From Papaver somniferum (lineage: Eukaryota; Streptophyta; Magnoliopsida; Ranunculales; Papaveraceae): 64,000 bases of DNA. The notes beneath the pieces were generated by a model. It had not been told where the DNA came from. It worked only from the letters and a program-made list of their open reading frames with translations, and did no database searches. The stretch lies in contig NW_020621936.1 in NCBI RefSeq assembly GCF_003573695.1, positions 7,502,001-7,566,000 on the forward strand, read 5' to 3'. Shown here in pieces: positions 42,849 through 55,261 of this stretch (position 1 is the stretch's first letter; each line of letters starts with the position of its first letter). The position numbers were made by a program, and so were the translations under genes.

Positions 42849-45800
42849 ATGATTGTGACCTACAGAGACCAAACAAACAGACTCGTTAGAATTAACCCGG
42901 ACGATCCAATCGAAATCCTTAGTTCTGAGGTAGACAGTCCAGATCAATCAGAAACAATGGGAGAACCCCGTACACTCAAGGATTATATGTACCCAACTAG
43001 AACTAGTCAACCATCTTGTATTGTGCTACCCGAAGCCAATGGCCATTATGAGCTGAAATCAAGCACGATACAAATGCTTCCAGTTTTTAGAGGTGTAGAA
43101 AATGAAAACCCGTACCATCACGTGAGAGAGTTTGAGGAGATTTGTGGAACTCTGCGTTTCACTCAAATGTCTGACGAAATCCTAAAGTTGAGGCTTTTTC
43201 CTTTCTCCCTTAAAGATAAGGCTAAGGCCTGGCTGTATGCTTTACAGCCTCAATCCATCATGTCTTGGGATGATCTCATCAAGGAGTTTTTCAAAAAGTT
43301 TTTCCCAAATCACAAGACTGCGACAATTCGTCAAAGTCTGAATAGCTTTGTGCAATTAGAGGGTGAGACCCTAGCTAGATACTTGGAGAGATTCAATGAA
43401 TTATTGCTCCAATGTCCCCATCATGGTTTTGAAAAATGGAGACTTGTGCAAATTTTGTATGAGGGTCTAGATGTGTCCACCCGAACAACGGTTGAGTCAA
43501 TGTGCAATGGTCTTTTTGTAAATAAGACCGCTGATGCGTCTTGGGACTTCCTGATTGAAGTAGCTGAGAAGACGCAACAGTGGGAATCCATTCGTGAACC
43601 TAGAAAAACTACACCTGTAGCTAGAGTTCATAGGATTGAGTCTGATTTTGAAGGAAGTGCAAAGATGGCTGCGCTAGCAAGAAGAATAGAAGCGTTAGAA
43701 CTACAGAAAAACGCAAACCCATCTCCCACTACCTTTTGTGAACATGTCGAAATGGCTATTTGTGCTCTATGTAGTGGATCTGATCACCAAGTCAATGAGT
43801 GTCCGGAAATGCATGCATTCCAGGAATCTAAGCTTGAGCAAGCAAATGCTATGTTTCAAAAACAAGAGCACAACCCATATTCACAAACCTATAATCCAGG
43901 ATGGAGAAACCACCCCAACTTTTCATGGTCCAAAGGCCCTGCCCAAGGAGGACCATCTCAACCAAATCAAAGCTATCAAAACAACCAAGGCTATCAATAC
44001 CCGAGAAATCCTCAACAGCAGTCGTACCCTCAATACACTGCTGACAAGAAATTGTCCAGCATTGAAGAAAGTATCAATCAATTGACCCAACATCTGATGA
44101 AAAACGAGAAAGCAACTGATCAGCGAGTCACCGCTCTAGAACTACAGATGGGTCAAATTTGCGATGCATTGAATACTAGGGAAAAGGGTAAACTTCCTAG
44201 CCAACCCCAACAAGAACCAAAGAGGATATTTCAAGCAGGCACAACATCATCATCCTGCGAAAGAACCTCACCCGATCAAGTCCATTCCATCACCACTCTC
44301 CGAAGTGGTAGAGTTGTTGAGAACAAGGTAGGCATACCACAAGCAAGTGAATCTGAGCCAAACTTAGCATTGCCTACACCACCTAAGGAAACCTCCAGTC
44401 CAGAAAAAGAATCCGAGCACATTAGTGAAACCGACAAACCTACTGCTAGGAATGTCCCTCTACCTCCTAATGTTCCTATTGCTCCTTTTCCTCAGAGGTT
44501 AGTTCGCCAACAGATAAGCACCCACTACAATGAGATGTTAGAACTGTTCAAAAGAGTCAACATCAACATTACTTTTCTTGAGGCAATTAAGCAAATCCCT
44601 GCATATGCCAAATTCCTCAAAGATTTGTGCACTCAAAAACGCAAGATTAATGTGCACAAGCGTGCTTTCTTAGCTGAACAAGTGAGTTCCATTATTCTCA
44701 ACAAAACTCCACCCAAGTTTAAGGACCCAGGTTGTCCAACAATCTCTTGCACTATCGGAGAACACAGGGTCAATAGAGCTTTATTAGATCTAGGGGCAAG
44801 TGTGAACCTCCTGCCATATTCTGTTTATGTGCAGTTAGGTCTTGGAGAGTTGAAGCCTACACCTATAACTCTCCAATTAGCAGATCGGTCAGTCAAAGTT
44901 CCTCGTGGAGTGGTAGAAGACGTTTTGATTAAGGTTGAAAAATTCTATTTTCCTGTAGACTTCATTGTCTTAGACACCCAACCTGTTCAAAACCCAAATT
45001 GTCACATTCCTATCATTCTAGGACGTCCATTCCTGGCGACGTCCAATGCAATCATCAACTGTCGGAATGGAGTGTTGAAACTCTCTTTTGGAAACATGAC
45101 TGTAGAATTGAATGCGTTTAATGTTAGTCAACAACCTGTGAATCTAGATGATGAGGAGGTACATGAAGTCAATATGATTGAGAGTTTGATACAAGATTCA
45201 TTGACTAGCATTATGTCAAGAGATCCACTGCAAGCATGTTTGGAAGGTGTTAACTTGGAGTTCTTTGATGATGAATACACTAGTGAAGTCCAATCTTTGC
45301 TCGAATCTGTACCTCAAATGGACATCACTAAGTGGCAGAATACAGTAGAACAACCCCCACTTTCTGAAGAGTTTGTTCTATCTTCAGATGAGTCACCTAA
45401 GGCCAACCAGGAATTGAAACCATTGCCTGAGACTTTGAAGTATGCATTTCTAGGTCCTTCTGATACTTTACCTGTTATCATTTCTTCACAACTGAACATA
45501 GAACAGGAAAACAAGCTTTTAGGAGTCCTTGAGGATCAGAAAGAAGCCTTAGGATGGACCATCTCAGATCTCAAAGGGATAAGCCCCACCATTTGCATGC
45601 ACCACATTAATCTGGAAGAGAACGCCAAACCATCTAGGGAAATGCAAAGGAGACTTAACCCTAACATGAGAGACGTCGTTAAAAGTGAGATCTTGAAGCT
45701 ACTTGATGCGGGTATCATATATCCGATTTCAGATAGTAAATGGGTTAGCCCCATTCAAGTTGTGCCTAAAAAGTCAGGCATTACTGTGGTTCGGAATGAG

Positions 45801-48308
45801 AAGAATGAGTTAGTCCCCTCACGTACAACCACAGGATGGCGAGTATGTGTCGACTACAGGAAATTGAACACAGTAACAAGGAAGGATCACTTCCCGCTCC
45901 CTTTCATTGACCAAATGCTAGAACGTGTGTCTGGACACAGTCACTACTGTTTTCTAGATGGCTTTTCCGGTTATAACCAAATCCATATAGCACCAGAAGA
46001 TCAGAAAAAAACTACATTTACGTGTCCATTTGGGACATTTGCTTTTAGACGTATGCCCTTCGGGCTGTGTAATGCACCCGCTACTTTTCAGCGGTGCATG
46101 ATGAGCATCTTTTCAGACATGATAGATAGTTTTCTCGAGATCTTTATGGATGATTTCTCTGTGTTTGGTTCCTCTTTTGACGAATGTTTGGACCATCTAG
46201 TCCTTGTGCTATCAAGATGTAGGCAAAAGAATCTGATTTTAAACTGGGAAAAATGCCACTTCATGGTGAACTCCGGCATAGTTCTAGGACACATCGTATC
46301 GGAAAAAGGAATTGAAGTAGATAAAGCTAAAGTCGACCTCATTCAGCAATTACCCCAACCCCACTCTGTGAAGGGGATTCGATCATTTTTAGGTCACGCC
46401 GGGTTCTACCGGCGATTCATCAAAAACTTTAGCCAAATCTCAAGACCTTTGTGTAACCTACTTGCCAAAGATGTTGTCTTTAACTTCGATGCTTCTTGTG
46501 TGAAGGCATGGGAAGAACTCAAGACTCTCCTCACCACCGCTCCTATAGTCCGACCTCCAGATTGGAAACTGCCGTTTGAGCTCATGTGTGATGCCTCTGA
46601 TTATGCCGTTGGCGCTGTTCTAGGGCAACGTGTTGATAGACTACCATATGTGATATACTATGCTAGTAAAACTCTTAATGATGCTCAACTCAACTATTCG
46701 ACCACCGAGAAGGAGTTACTTGCCGTGGTATTTGCATTAGACAAGTTTAGATCTTATCTGATAGGGTCTAAGATCATCATATACACAGACCATGCGGCTT
46801 TGAAGTATCTTCTTTCCAAGAAGGATGCTAAAGCACGCCTTATTCGATGGATACTCTTATTACAGGAATTCGATCTCGAAATCCGTGATAAGAAAGGTTG
46901 TGAGAATGTGGTTTCCGATCACTTGTCTAGATTAACTTTAGAGTCTATTGATGAATCTGAGCTGATTAGAGAATCATTCCCAGATGAACAGCTGATGTCT
47001 ATCTCAGACCTCCCTTGGTTTGCTGATATCGTTAACTACCTTGCTGCAGGTAGGATGCCCTCACATTGGTCAAGACAAGACCGCTATAAGTTTTTAGCTG
47101 AGGTCAAACATTTTCTTTGGGATGACCCATATCTGTTTAAGTACTGTCCAGACCAAATCATTAGGAGATGTGTCCCCAACACTGAACACAAAGATGTGAT
47201 ATCTTTCTGCCATGACCAGGCATGTGGAGGCCATTTCAGTGCCAAGAAGACTGCTGCAAAGATCTTGCAGTGTGGATTCTATTGGCCATCGTTGTTCAAG
47301 GATTGCCATGATTATTGCGTTGCTTGTGAACGCTGTCAAAAGCTAGGAAGCATTTCGAGGAGAAACATGATGCCGTTGAACCCCATTCTGATTGTGGAGA
47401 TTTTTGATGTTTGGGGGATAGACTTCATGGGTCCATTCCCCATGTCTGACAGCAAGCTGTACATCCTAGTCGCAGTTGATTACGTTTCTAAGTGGGTAGA
47501 AGCCATAGCAACCAGAACAAATGACCACAAGGTGGTACTTTCTTTTCTAAAGGAAAACATATTTGCACGTTTTGGTACCCCTAGAGCTATCATCAGTGAC
47601 GGCGGTTCACATTTTCGTAACAAGTACTTTGAGTCTTTAGTACGCAAGTATGGCATAACTCACAAGGTTGCTACTCCGTACCACCCTCAGACTAGTGGAC
47701 AAGTAGAGGTTTCTAATAGGGAAATTAAGCACATTCTCGAGAAGACGGTTAACCCGTCTAGGAAAGATTGGTCATTAAGGTTGAATGATGCTTTGTGGGC
47801 CTATAGAACAGCTTATAAGACACCAATTGGCATGTCCCCCTATCGTCTAGTGTATGGAAAGCCGTGCCATCTACCTGTGGAATTAGAACATCGTGCCTAC
47901 TGGGCAATCAAGGAGCTGAACTTTTCTCTGGACGAAGCTGGAATTCAAAGGAAACTCCAACTCAATGAGTTGGAAGAATTGAGAAATGAGGCTTATGATA
48001 GTGCCAAGCTGTACAAGCAGAAGATGAAGATGTTTCACGACAAGCGTATTCTACGCAAATCTTTCACTCCTGGTCAGAGAGTCTTGCTGTATGACTCCCG
48101 ATTACATCTTTTTCCAGGAAAACTGCGTTCCAGATGGAAGGGTCCGTACCTAGTACGCACAGTTTTTCCTCATGGAGCTGTAGAGTTGGAGGATGTCTCC
48201 AACAAGAACGTTTTCAAAGTCAACGGGCAGAGATTAAAGCCATTCTTTGAGCCATTCCCACCCGACATTGAAACAACCAACCTGGAGGACCCGGTCTATG
48301 TGGACTAA
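42849..48308 (+). CDS. Athila-like Ty3/gypsy Gag-Pol polyprotein, intact
   Basis: 1819 codons without a break. The translated start is probably Met37 (42957, [15 protein letters not shown]); upstream codons are open but N-terminal homology begins there. Domains: capsid (retrotransposon gag) about 75-260; zinc knuckle [14 protein letters not shown] 305-318; aspartic protease with [12 protein letters not shown], Asp647 (Athila-type DLG in place of DTG/DSG); RT about 950-1130 with [16 protein letters not shown] and FMDD 1099-1102; RNase H with [14 protein letters not shown], Asp1248, and the TDHAALKYL site; integrase zinc finger H1455 to CVACERC from 1490; catalytic Asp1525 (GIDFMGPF), Asp1584 (ISDGGSHF) and Glu1620, spacing D-35-E; C-terminal [11 protein letters not shown] and SRWKGPYLV. 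It makes the particle and copies and integrates element DNA. All catalytic residues are present, so it is potentially active. No env-like ORF follows. Confidence 0.95.
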   Translation: MIVTYRDQTNRLVRINPDDPIEILSSEVDSPDQSETMGEPRTLKDYMYPTRTSQPSCIVLPEANGHYELKSSTIQMLPVFRGVENENPYHHVREFEEICGTLRFTQMSDEILKLRLFPFSLKDKAKAWLYALQPQSIMSWDDLIKEFFKKFFPNHKTATIRQSLNSFVQLEGETLARYLERFNELLLQCPHHGFEKWRLVQILYEGLDVSTRTTVESMCNGLFVNKTADASWDFLIEVAEKTQQWESIREPRKTTPVARVHRIESDFEGSAKMAALARRIEALELQKNANPSPTTFCEHVEMAICALCSGSDHQVNECPEMHAFQESKLEQANAMFQKQEHNPYSQTYNPGWRNHPNFSWSKGPAQGGPSQPNQSYQNNQGYQYPRNPQQQSYPQYTADKKLSSIEESINQLTQHLMKNEKATDQRVTALELQMGQICDALNTREKGKLPSQPQQEPKRIFQAGTTSSSCERTSPDQVHSITTLRSGRVVENKVGIPQASESEPNLALPTPPKETSSPEKESEHISETDKPTARNVPLPPNVPIAPFPQRLVRQQISTHYNEMLELFKRVNINITFLEAIKQIPAYAKFLKDLCTQKRKINVHKRAFLAEQVSSIILNKTPPKFKDPGCPTISCTIGEHRVNRALLDLGASVNLLPYSVYVQLGLGELKPTPITLQLADRSVKVPRGVVEDVLIKVEKFYFPVDFIVLDTQPVQNPNCHIPIILGRPFLATSNAIINCRNGVLKLSFGNMTVELNAFNVSQQPVNLDDEEVHEVNMIESLIQDSLTSIMSRDPLQACLEGVNLEFFDDEYTSEVQSLLESVPQMDITKWQNTVEQPPLSEEFVLSSDESPKANQELKPLPETLKYAFLGPSDTLPVIISSQLNIEQENKLLGVLEDQKEALGWTISDLKGISPTICMHHINLEENAKPSREMQRRLNPNMRDVVKSEILKLLDAGIIYPISDSKWVSPIQVVPKKSGITVVRNEKNELVPSRTTTGWRVCVDYRKLNTVTRKDHFPLPFIDQMLERVSGHSHYCFLDGFSGYNQIHIAPEDQKKTTFTCPFGTFAFRRMPFGLCNAPATFQRCMMSIFSDMIDSFLEIFMDDFSVFGSSFDECLDHLVLVLSRCRQKNLILNWEKCHFMVNSGIVLGHIVSEKGIEVDKAKVDLIQQLPQPHSVKGIRSFLGHAGFYRRFIKNFSQISRPLCNLLAKDVVFNFDASCVKAWEELKTLLTTAPIVRPPDWKLPFELMCDASDYAVGAVLGQRVDRLPYVIYYASKTLNDAQLNYSTTEKELLAVVFALDKFRSYLIGSKIIIYTDHAALKYLLSKKDAKARLIRWILLLQEFDLEIRDKKGCENVVSDHLSRLTLESIDESELIRESFPDEQLMSISDLPWFADIVNYLAAGRMPSHWSRQDRYKFLAEVKHFLWDDPYLFKYCPDQIIRRCVPNTEHKDVISFCHDQACGGHFSAKKTAAKILQCGFYWPSLFKDCHDYCVACERCQKLGSISRRNMMPLNPILIVEIFDVWGIDFMGPFPMSDSKLYILVAVDYVSKWVEAIATRTNDHKVVLSFLKENIFARFGTPRAIISDGGSHFRNKYFESLVRKYGITHKVATPYHPQTSGQVEVSNREIKHILEKTVNPSRKDWSLRLNDALWAYRTAYKTPIGMSPYRLVYGKPCHLPVELEHRAYWAIKELNFSLDEAGIQRKLQLNELEELRNEAYDSAKLYKQKMKMFHDKRILRKSFTPGQRVLLYDSRLHLFPGKLRSRWKGPYLVRTVFPHGAVELEDVSNKNVFKVNGQRLKPFFEPFPPDIETTNLEDPVYVD

Positions 48309-48686
48309 ACGGGTCCACCCTTTCCCTAAATAACCAAACAGTTTTCGAAATGTTTTTCCCCCCCTAAAAACCAAAATTTTTCTTTTTCCCGTCCAAACCA
48401 AATGTCTCCCGACAAAACCAAAATTTTCCAAAAAGTCCAATCCCATTAAAAACCAAATTTTCTTGTAGATAACGTGTTAGTTAAATTTCCTTTTGTGTAT
48501 ATTTTGTGCTCATCCATTGTGACTCCTATTATGATGGATTTTTGCCTTGAATAACGGAGTTTTAATCCAGCTTCCGCCGTACAATCGGGTATTCTCTCTC
48601 CTTTTACTCTACTCAGCATGTTCCTCTTCATATATTGTTTTATAATTCTTTCCATGTTTTGAAACATTGAGGACAATGTTTAGTTT

Positions 48687-48699
48687 AGGTTTGGGGGTA
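48687..48699 (+). promoter_or_regulatory. internal polypurine-like tract, unit A
   Basis: AGGTTTGGGGGTA, identical to the terminal tract at 49943-49955 and preceded by the same TTGAGGACAA block. Counterparts are at 55439-55451 and 61969-61981. Confidence 0.6.
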
Positions 48700-49182
48700 T
48701 AGAGTAGATACCATGATAAATTGCCATAATAGAAAACAAACTCCATCTTTTTGAAAAAATTGAAAAATTCCAAAAAAAAATTAAAAAATGAAAAATCATA
48801 AAAAATGGAGCTCATTTACCTTGAAATGTTGACTCTTGTGCAAATATGTATTTTTATTAGGAGTCTTAGTCTAGATATTTAGGCACCCTGATTCTAGCAC
48901 AATTCACATAGTGATAAGAAATTTGCACGCGCACGATCTACCAATACATGTATGGCCTCGATCTTCAAGGTGTTGGATAGGAAGTCACGATTGCCAATCA
49001 CTTTAGAATACTGAACGAAACTGGACTAGCTTGTTCTTTGGTTGGTTGGGATAGAAGATGGAGGTTACATTAAGAAAAACAACCATCGAATTTAACTGGG
49101 TGCATCAAAAAGGGCTACCTCTTGCAAAGTGTCATGTAATCTTTTGTTTCCTTTTGTATATGTATCAAAAGTGTTTCCTTAT

Positions 49183-49315
<133 letters not shown>

Positions 49316-49942
49316 GAAAAATACCAAAAAAATCAAGTATTTATCAATTCCATCATCTCTTGTTCCAAAAATAAAAAGAGATTTGTCAATGTAAATAAGA
49401 GTCATGTAAATAATCATCTTTTGTTGTTTCTTTTGTAATAAGCAAGGAGGGTGTATGCCATTGATGTACAACGCGAGAAATTGTGAAATACCTCCAACTC
49501 ATTCACAATTCTCGTAAAGTCCGGACAGCTAGCTAGATTTCGACCTCAGTTCTTAGCCTGAGAAACTATCTCTTGGTGATTAGTAGTCATGACTTCAGAT
49601 CTTTCTTTACACATGTGTAGATACACTTTACACTCTTATCACATGTCCTTATTTGTTATCAGTGCTAGGATTGTGCCTTGATAGCTAGATTGACATCTCC
49701 ATTTTGCTGTGAGCTTCTACTGTCTTGCACATGTCACATTTGACGGAATCTGAGCTTATATTTTGTCCTTAGGTTTTGTAGGCACACCTCTGGTAAACCT
49801 TCACGAGACTTCAACTCGTCCACTAGGGACACTTAGTGGTTTAAAAGGCTTAGTGCATACGCTAAATGCATTCGAGAGACCAGCGACAATGGTATAGTTA
49901 GGATTTCCTTAGTTTTGTTTTACTTGAGGACAAGTAAAATTC

Positions 49943-49955
49943 AGGTTTGGGGGTA
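49943..49955 (+). promoter_or_regulatory. unit A terminal polypurine tract
   Basis: AGGTTTGGGGGTA two bases before LTR2. Expected primer for plus-strand synthesis. Confidence 0.85.
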
Positions 49956-49957
49956 TT

Positions 49958-52101
49958 TGATGAGTGCTAAATAGTGCATATTTATATATATTTTTGTTGG
50001 CATTTAACTCATCTTTTGTGCATTAATTCTACATTTTATCCCATATTCTGTATTTTCATTGTTTTCAAGAATAAATATTTTTCTTACTTAATTTTTCATT
50101 TTTAGGTAACAAATAAAATCTGGATGAAGTGAGGAGCAAAAAGAGCAGAAAAGTAGTGAAAAGCCGGGAGGAATTACGCAAGGAAGCCGCGAAGAATGTT
50201 GTGCACAAGACCAAGAGGGTAGAAATGGGCTCAAGAAGGAGGAATTGGTCTTAAAGAAGTTATGGGCCTGGCATACCCAAGGCCCAAAACCCTTTCTCAA
50301 ACCCATTTCCACTACCCAAGCCCGTATCGGATTTCAGCCGTCAGATTGAAGCATCTCAGCATCCTACGGTCGCTCCATCATCGCACATCAAACTCCGAAG
50401 CTCCCGCTTTACATCGCAACGCCGATCTCCATCTTGGGCCGTCCTTTTCGTTGCATTCCTCCATCCGACGGTCGCTACCCACAGCCTCCCATCTCATCGT
50501 TGGATCCACCTACCATCGTCACATCCTACGGATCAGCTCGCCAAACATCGAATCAGATGTTCCCGCTTCACACCCTAGCACCGATGCCTATACTACCACC
50601 CAAACACCTCCTTCTTCCCAAAACTTCATCTCCTTCTCCCGACAGTTGCAGAGCTCTGCAACTCCACCACCTCCCCTCTCTGCCGCTGTCACTTCCGTCA
50701 CCACCACCAGTTCCATCACTGCCACTACTATCTCTTCACCGACAACACCCCCATATCCCTAGCCTAGTTATTTTCTTCTCCTCACAACCTCTGAAACCCT
50801 AGGTTTTGGGGTGAGTAAAATAACTCGAAATTAGGGGACAATAGGAGCAGAGGAAGAGCATCAAGGACTAGAGGAGGCATGGGTCGAGCAGATTTTGGGA
50901 GTTTGTAAGTTAAATTTTGTGTAATTTAAAAAAACCCTAATTTTCTGATTTGGGGATTTACAATTAGGGTTAGTGTTCTGGTATAAATTGTACACTGTGT
51001 AACATTGTGAGGAAAGGGGGAGGAGACCCAAGTTTAATTTCAGTAAGAATTTTCTCTATCAATTGGTTTTTGTTCTGTGTTCTGTCCCTGTAGCTTTTCT
51101 CCATGTATAATAACCCTCTTAGTATCATGTTAGGCTCTCTAACTATGAACTAAACATCTTAACTGGGGCTAAGATGAAACCCTTAGCCTGAATGCTAATT
51201 TGTGTGCTGATGTGCTGCTGTTTATGCCAAGATAATTGTGTAAGATGAATTTTTGTTGATGAATACATGTTGCTTTCACCTAGAATGTCAAGCATCCTAG
51301 GTAGTTAGAATTCCTCTATGTTTGTTCACTGACTCTACATTGCTTGTTATTGTGTTTGATTAGTTGTGCTTTAAACAGACAACTAATGCTTGCCTTGATT
51401 TAGTGATTGGAGGTAATTTATCTATTCAAAGAAGCTAAAGTAGTTCATTAGTTCACATGCTAGTATGGGCTGAGAGGTGAATTCTCAACCCTAGTTTCCA
51501 TTCATCTGATTCACCCTATCCTTGTTACTGTTCAGAATTTTTACCCTCCTCATTTGCTTGTCCATCTTCAGTTCACTGTGTAACTTTGCTTCAATCTCAG
51601 TGATTGAATTAGTGTAACGTTTTGCCTCCAAGTCTGCTATTCAGTTAATGTGAATGATTGGTATCAATGATCAATGATTAGTGCTCCAGAAATAAATGCT
51701 AGTATTAATGTTTAGTCAATGGTTAATGATTAATGTTAATGCTTAGTTAATGTAAATGATTAGTAGTTAGTGATTAATGCTTCAGGAATAAAGACTGTGT
51801 TGAATTTGATGCTAACCTGAAGTCAATGCATTGAATGTTAATAACTGTTAGTGGAAATTTAATGCTTGTTCTGTTACTTCTGTTTAATAAATGCTAATTC
51901 TGTGTAATGATTGGGAAGTTAATAACTGCTAATGATTAGTTCTGTTGAATGCTAATGATTAGTTCTGTTTAATGTCACAATAAGAAAGATCACACTTGCT
52001 CCCCCTTGTCCCTGTGGAACTGACCTGTGCTTGCCCTGTGTTGCTTGCCGACACTGTGCACTTGCAGTTAGATTATTTTAGGACCATTCCTAGTCCCAAC
52101 A
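49958..52101 (+). mobile_element. Athila-like LTR2 (shared by units A and B, 2144 bp)
   Basis: Near-identical to LTR1 from TGATGAGTGC to the end CCCAACA, with a few substitutions and a ~30 bp indel in the TTAATG-rich part (about 51700-51740). It has a polypurine tract on its left and a primer site on its right, so it is both 3' LTR of A and 5' LTR of B. TATA box 50992-50999. Confidence 0.9.
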
Positions 52102-52107
52102 AGTTTT

Positions 52108-52125
52108 TGGCGCCGCTGCCGGGGA
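52108..52125 (+). promoter_or_regulatory. unit B primer-binding site (tRNA-Asp-like)
   Basis: TGGCGCCGCTGCCGGGGA, identical to the unit A site. Confidence 0.9.
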
Positions 52126-52953
52126 CTCGGTTGCGGCGCACTTGCTCTTTCTTTCTTGTGTTGTGTTGCTCCTGCTGCTGTTGTGTTGCTGCTCCTGCTG
52201 CTGCTCACTGAACTGTTCTGTGGTGCTGCTCCTCTTTCTGCTGTTGCTCCTGCTGCTGCTCTGTGCTTCTGACCTGCTAGCCTCTCCCAAGCTGCTGCTC
52301 CTGCTGCTGTTGTGTTGCTGCTGCTGGTGCACTTGCAGCTTTGCTGAACCAAAAGCCCAACTGGGCTGAAAGCTGAAGAAGGTGCAGAAACTGAATCAAA
52401 GCCCAACTGGGCCTCAGAAAAACTAAAGCCGCGTAGGACGATCCAAGCCCAACTGGGCTTTAGCAACTTAAACCGAACAGCTGGGCTGTGCTATTCAGGT
52501 AGGCCTAACCCATGAGATAACCCAACTGGGCCTCATTAAATTCATCTGGGCTTGTGTTTAAGTATTAATCTGGGCTTGTAATAATTTTTCAATTTTCTTT
52601 TTCTTTCTATTTGGGCCTGTAATAATTTTTAATTTTCTTTGTTTCTTTTTCTTTTCTTTTATGGGCTTGTATTTATTGTTTGTGATTATTCTTTTTCTTA
52701 TCTTTTGTGGGCTTGTCTTTTAATTTGGACTTTAGGTGTACATCCCATCCATTAGGCTCCTAACTTTACAAAACAAAAACAAAAAAATTAGGGCTCTACA
52801 TTTCATAAACCAAAACCCTTTGTGAAACCAAAACCCATTCAAAACCAAATCATCAAGAAACCCATTTTAAACCAAAATATTGGGCCTTTTGTGGTTCCAA
52901 AAATTGTTTCCGACTGCTCTGACCAACATGTTAGCTGAGGTACCTGCTAGGAC
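52126..52953 (+). mobile_element. unit B untranslated leader
   Basis: Collinear with 42016-42848. Differs mainly in the CTG-repeat tract (52160-52330) and by a short CCCTTTGTGAAACCAAAA insertion near 52817. Confidence 0.75.
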
Positions 52954-53430
52954 ATGATTGTGACCTACAGAGACCAAACCAACAGACTCGTTAGAATTAA
53001 CCCGGACGATCCAATCGAAATCCTTAGTTCTGAGGTAGACAGTCCAGATCAATCAGAAACAATGGGAGAACCCCGTACACTCAAGGATTATATGTACCCA
53101 ACTAGAACTAGTCAACCATCTTGTATTGTGCTACCAGAAGCCAATGGCCATTATGAGCTGAAATCAAGCACAATACAAATGCTTCCAGTTTTTAGAGGTG
53201 TAGAAAATGAAAATCCGTACCATCACGTGAGAGAGTTTGAGGAGATTTGTGGAACTCTGCGTTTCACTCAAATGTCTGACGAAATCCTAAAGTTGAGGCT
53301 TTTTCCTTTCTCCCTTAAAGATAAGGCTAAGGCCTGGCTGTATGCTTTACAGCCTCAATCCATCATGTCTTGGGATGACCTCATCAAGGAGTTTTTCAAA
53401 AAGTTTTTCCCAAAAATCCAAACCCTTTAA
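52954..53430 (+). pseudogene. unit B gag fragment (first ~154 codons)
   Basis: Protein-identical to the start of the unit A polyprotein up to FFKKFFP, with only a few synonymous changes, then five unrelated codons (KIQTL) and a stop. It covers the N-terminal leader and the first part of the capsid domain only, without zinc knuckle, protease or polymerase. The break falls at TTTTTCCCAAA (53404-53414), which is also present in the pre-ORF2 linker of unit C. It is therefore a deletion or template-switch product and not a natural gene end. Confidence 0.85.
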
Positions 53431-53475
53431 AAACCAAAATTTTCCCAAAAATCCAAACCCTTTAAAAACCAAATT
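53405..53475 (+). repeat. 35-bp tandem repeat in the unit B linker
   Basis: Two units with period 35 bp (CCC at 53409 and 53444) containing CCCAAAAATCCAAACCC and TTTAAAAACCAAA. Related single or degenerate copies form the linkers of unit C (59885-59993) and unit A (48340-48466). Confidence 0.8.
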
Positions 53476-53515
53476 CTGAGCTTTGTAACATAGTTACTTA
53501 GCTTTTGAGCCAATC

Positions 53516-55261
53516 ATGTCTGGATATTGGTCTGCTCCTGGGGATGGAAATAAAACTCTTAGAGAACTTGCTTATGGGCATATGCCACGTTATGAACCTT
53601 CCACGGACCATGATGTCAATAGTCATAGGAATTATTATGGACATTTTCAAAGTCCCGAGCCGCAATACATGAACCCTAATGACTATTCATACATGCATCA
53701 TTCGCCACAACGTGAAAATGAACACTTTGCTAGTGCCTCACTCACCCAATCATCACTTATGGATCAAATAGAAGCTCGAATCACAGCTTTAGAAATGCAA
53801 TCACATGAGGAATCTGTCACATCTAATTTTCTTAGGCAACCTGAAATCTATGCATGTCCCGCATGTGGTAGTTTAGACCACCCTGTTGAGCATTGTCATA
53901 TTTTGCATAATTTTAGGCAATCTAGAGAAAATCCAATGTATGAAACGCCCATAAATTGTGAGAATGGTAGTCATTGGGACCATAATCAATCCTTTGAGGG
54001 TTGCGATCAATCTTTTATAAACCCTAATGACCATGCACCACAATTTGAACATGAAGAATTTTGTACTCCCATGAATTTAGACTCCACCACAGAAGCTTTC
54101 AGACTTAGTGAGCAAAACTTCGATAGATCTACATCACGAATTCAGGCATATTTAGATCAGATTTTGCTTCACCTACAAAAGGAGGAAATTCATGAGGAAA
54201 TGTATGTTGTCCCTAATGAAGTGTCTAGTCCCATTCATATAAATAATGTTGAATATGAACCTAATTTAGAGGAACATGAATCGACTAACGACACCACCAC
54301 TTTTAATGAGGACCAATATGCATGCTACCATGATGATGATTATGATGATTATGATGATGTGTTAGAAGAACATGAAAATATTGTGGGACCTGTTGGTTCA
54401 ATAACATATGGCTTCTCGCCCTCGACCTTCATGAATGTTGTTTTTTCTAATACTCATTGTAATTCATATGATTTTGATATTGACATGGGATTCGTACAAT
54501 TATTCTGTGAAGATGAGCATGACATAGGAATAGTTGAATCTTCTGTAGACACTAATATGCATGAAAATATATTTGATGTGTCTGATTCTCTACCTAGGTC
54601 ACATTGTGATATTTCTCCTGATTTGCCGATGCATGAGAATGAATCTGTTGATGATGTTGATGATTCTAAGTGTGAACTTGCCAATGTGAGTGATGATTGT
54701 GAGCATGATGTGACATGTGTAGATGAGTTAGAAGATTTTGATTTGATTGATAATGATATGCCTATTCTTCTACCTAAGTCACAATCTGATGGCCTTCCAC
54801 CCAACCTAGATTTGGTTTGTACCAATATTATAAAACCAATTTCTCTGAGAATGCCCAACCTAGGTTTGGAAATGTGTGCTTCCCAAGTCCTCTTGGACTA
54901 TTTTGCTTCCAAATATAATACATTTGAGGAACCACAGTTGGAAATAGCATGTTTGCCCGTCCCTAGCACAGTTCATTTCGAGCTAGACCTTTTGCATGAT
55001 GAACCCCCGAAACTGCGCGATTTTGTTTTCAAAAGTATATCTTCTGTAAAATCCAGGTTTGGGGGTAGCTCATTTTGTTTCACAGTTTCACTTGCGTTTC
55101 TTTCCTGTTATTATTGTGTGAAGCTGTTGAAATGTCTACACTTCGTCTTTTGGGTTGATCCTCAACTCTTTAGATTGTTAGTGTATGGTGAATTTTTTGT
55201 ATATAATCCAGTAGATAAAATTTTAAAAACCCTTTTGTTCCTTTTGTATATATTTTGCTAA
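53516..55261 (+). CDS. ORF2: zinc-knuckle, acidic, hydrophobic-tail protein of unit B
   Basis: 581 codons, intact. Start chosen at 53516 because unit C aligns from the same Met. Layout: LRELAYGHMPRYEP-type N-terminus; short helix (DQIEARITALEMQSHEE, about 83-100); zinc knuckle CPACGSLDHPVEHC at 114-127 (CX2CX4HX4C); Asp/Glu/His-rich middle with DDDYDDYDDVLEEHE at about 273-287; then a tail with ASQVLLDYFASKYNTFEEPQ and, after a Gly-Gly at 516-517, a strongly hydrophobic stretch (about 518-565) that could span a membrane. The helix-plus-knuckle resembles the same part of unit A Gag ([10 protein letters not shown], then CALC...C), so ORF2 may have acquired a Gag nucleocapsid piece. It stands where Athila elements carry an env-like ORF. 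Function unknown; RNA binding through the knuckle is inference. Confidence 0.75.
   Translation: MSGYWSAPGDGNKTLRELAYGHMPRYEPSTDHDVNSHRNYYGHFQSPEPQYMNPNDYSYMHHSPQRENEHFASASLTQSSLMDQIEARITALEMQSHEESVTSNFLRQPEIYACPACGSLDHPVEHCHILHNFRQSRENPMYETPINCENGSHWDHNQSFEGCDQSFINPNDHAPQFEHEEFCTPMNLDSTTEAFRLSEQNFDRSTSRIQAYLDQILLHLQKEEIHEEMYVVPNEVSSPIHINNVEYEPNLEEHESTNDTTTFNEDQYACYHDDDYDDYDDVLEEHENIVGPVGSITYGFSPSTFMNVVFSNTHCNSYDFDIDMGFVQLFCEDEHDIGIVESSVDTNMHENIFDVSDSLPRSHCDISPDLPMHENESVDDVDDSKCELANVSDDCEHDVTCVDELEDFDLIDNDMPILLPKSQSDGLPPNLDLVCTNIIKPISLRMPNLGLEMCASQVLLDYFASKYNTFEEPQLEIACLPVPSTVHFELDLLHDEPPKLRDFVFKSISSVKSRFGGSSFCFTVSLAFLSCYYCVKLLKCLHFVFWVDPQLFRLLVYGEFFVYNPVDKILKTLLFLLYIFC
55055..55067 (+). promoter_or_regulatory. 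polypurine-like tract inside ORF2, unit B
   Basis: AGGTTTGGGGGTA, the same 13-mer as the terminal tract, here encoding the Arg-Phe-Gly-Gly before the hydrophobic tail. The unit C copy is at 61583-61595. Confidence 0.45.

Noticed and set aside
43738..44085. 115-codon plus-strand ORF and several antisense ORFs within 45314-47339
   Set aside because: Shadows of the intact gag-pol frame.
54454..54858. Antisense Ser-rich ORF (also 60982-61353)
   Set aside because: Shadow of the Asp/Glu/His-rich ORF2 on the other strand.
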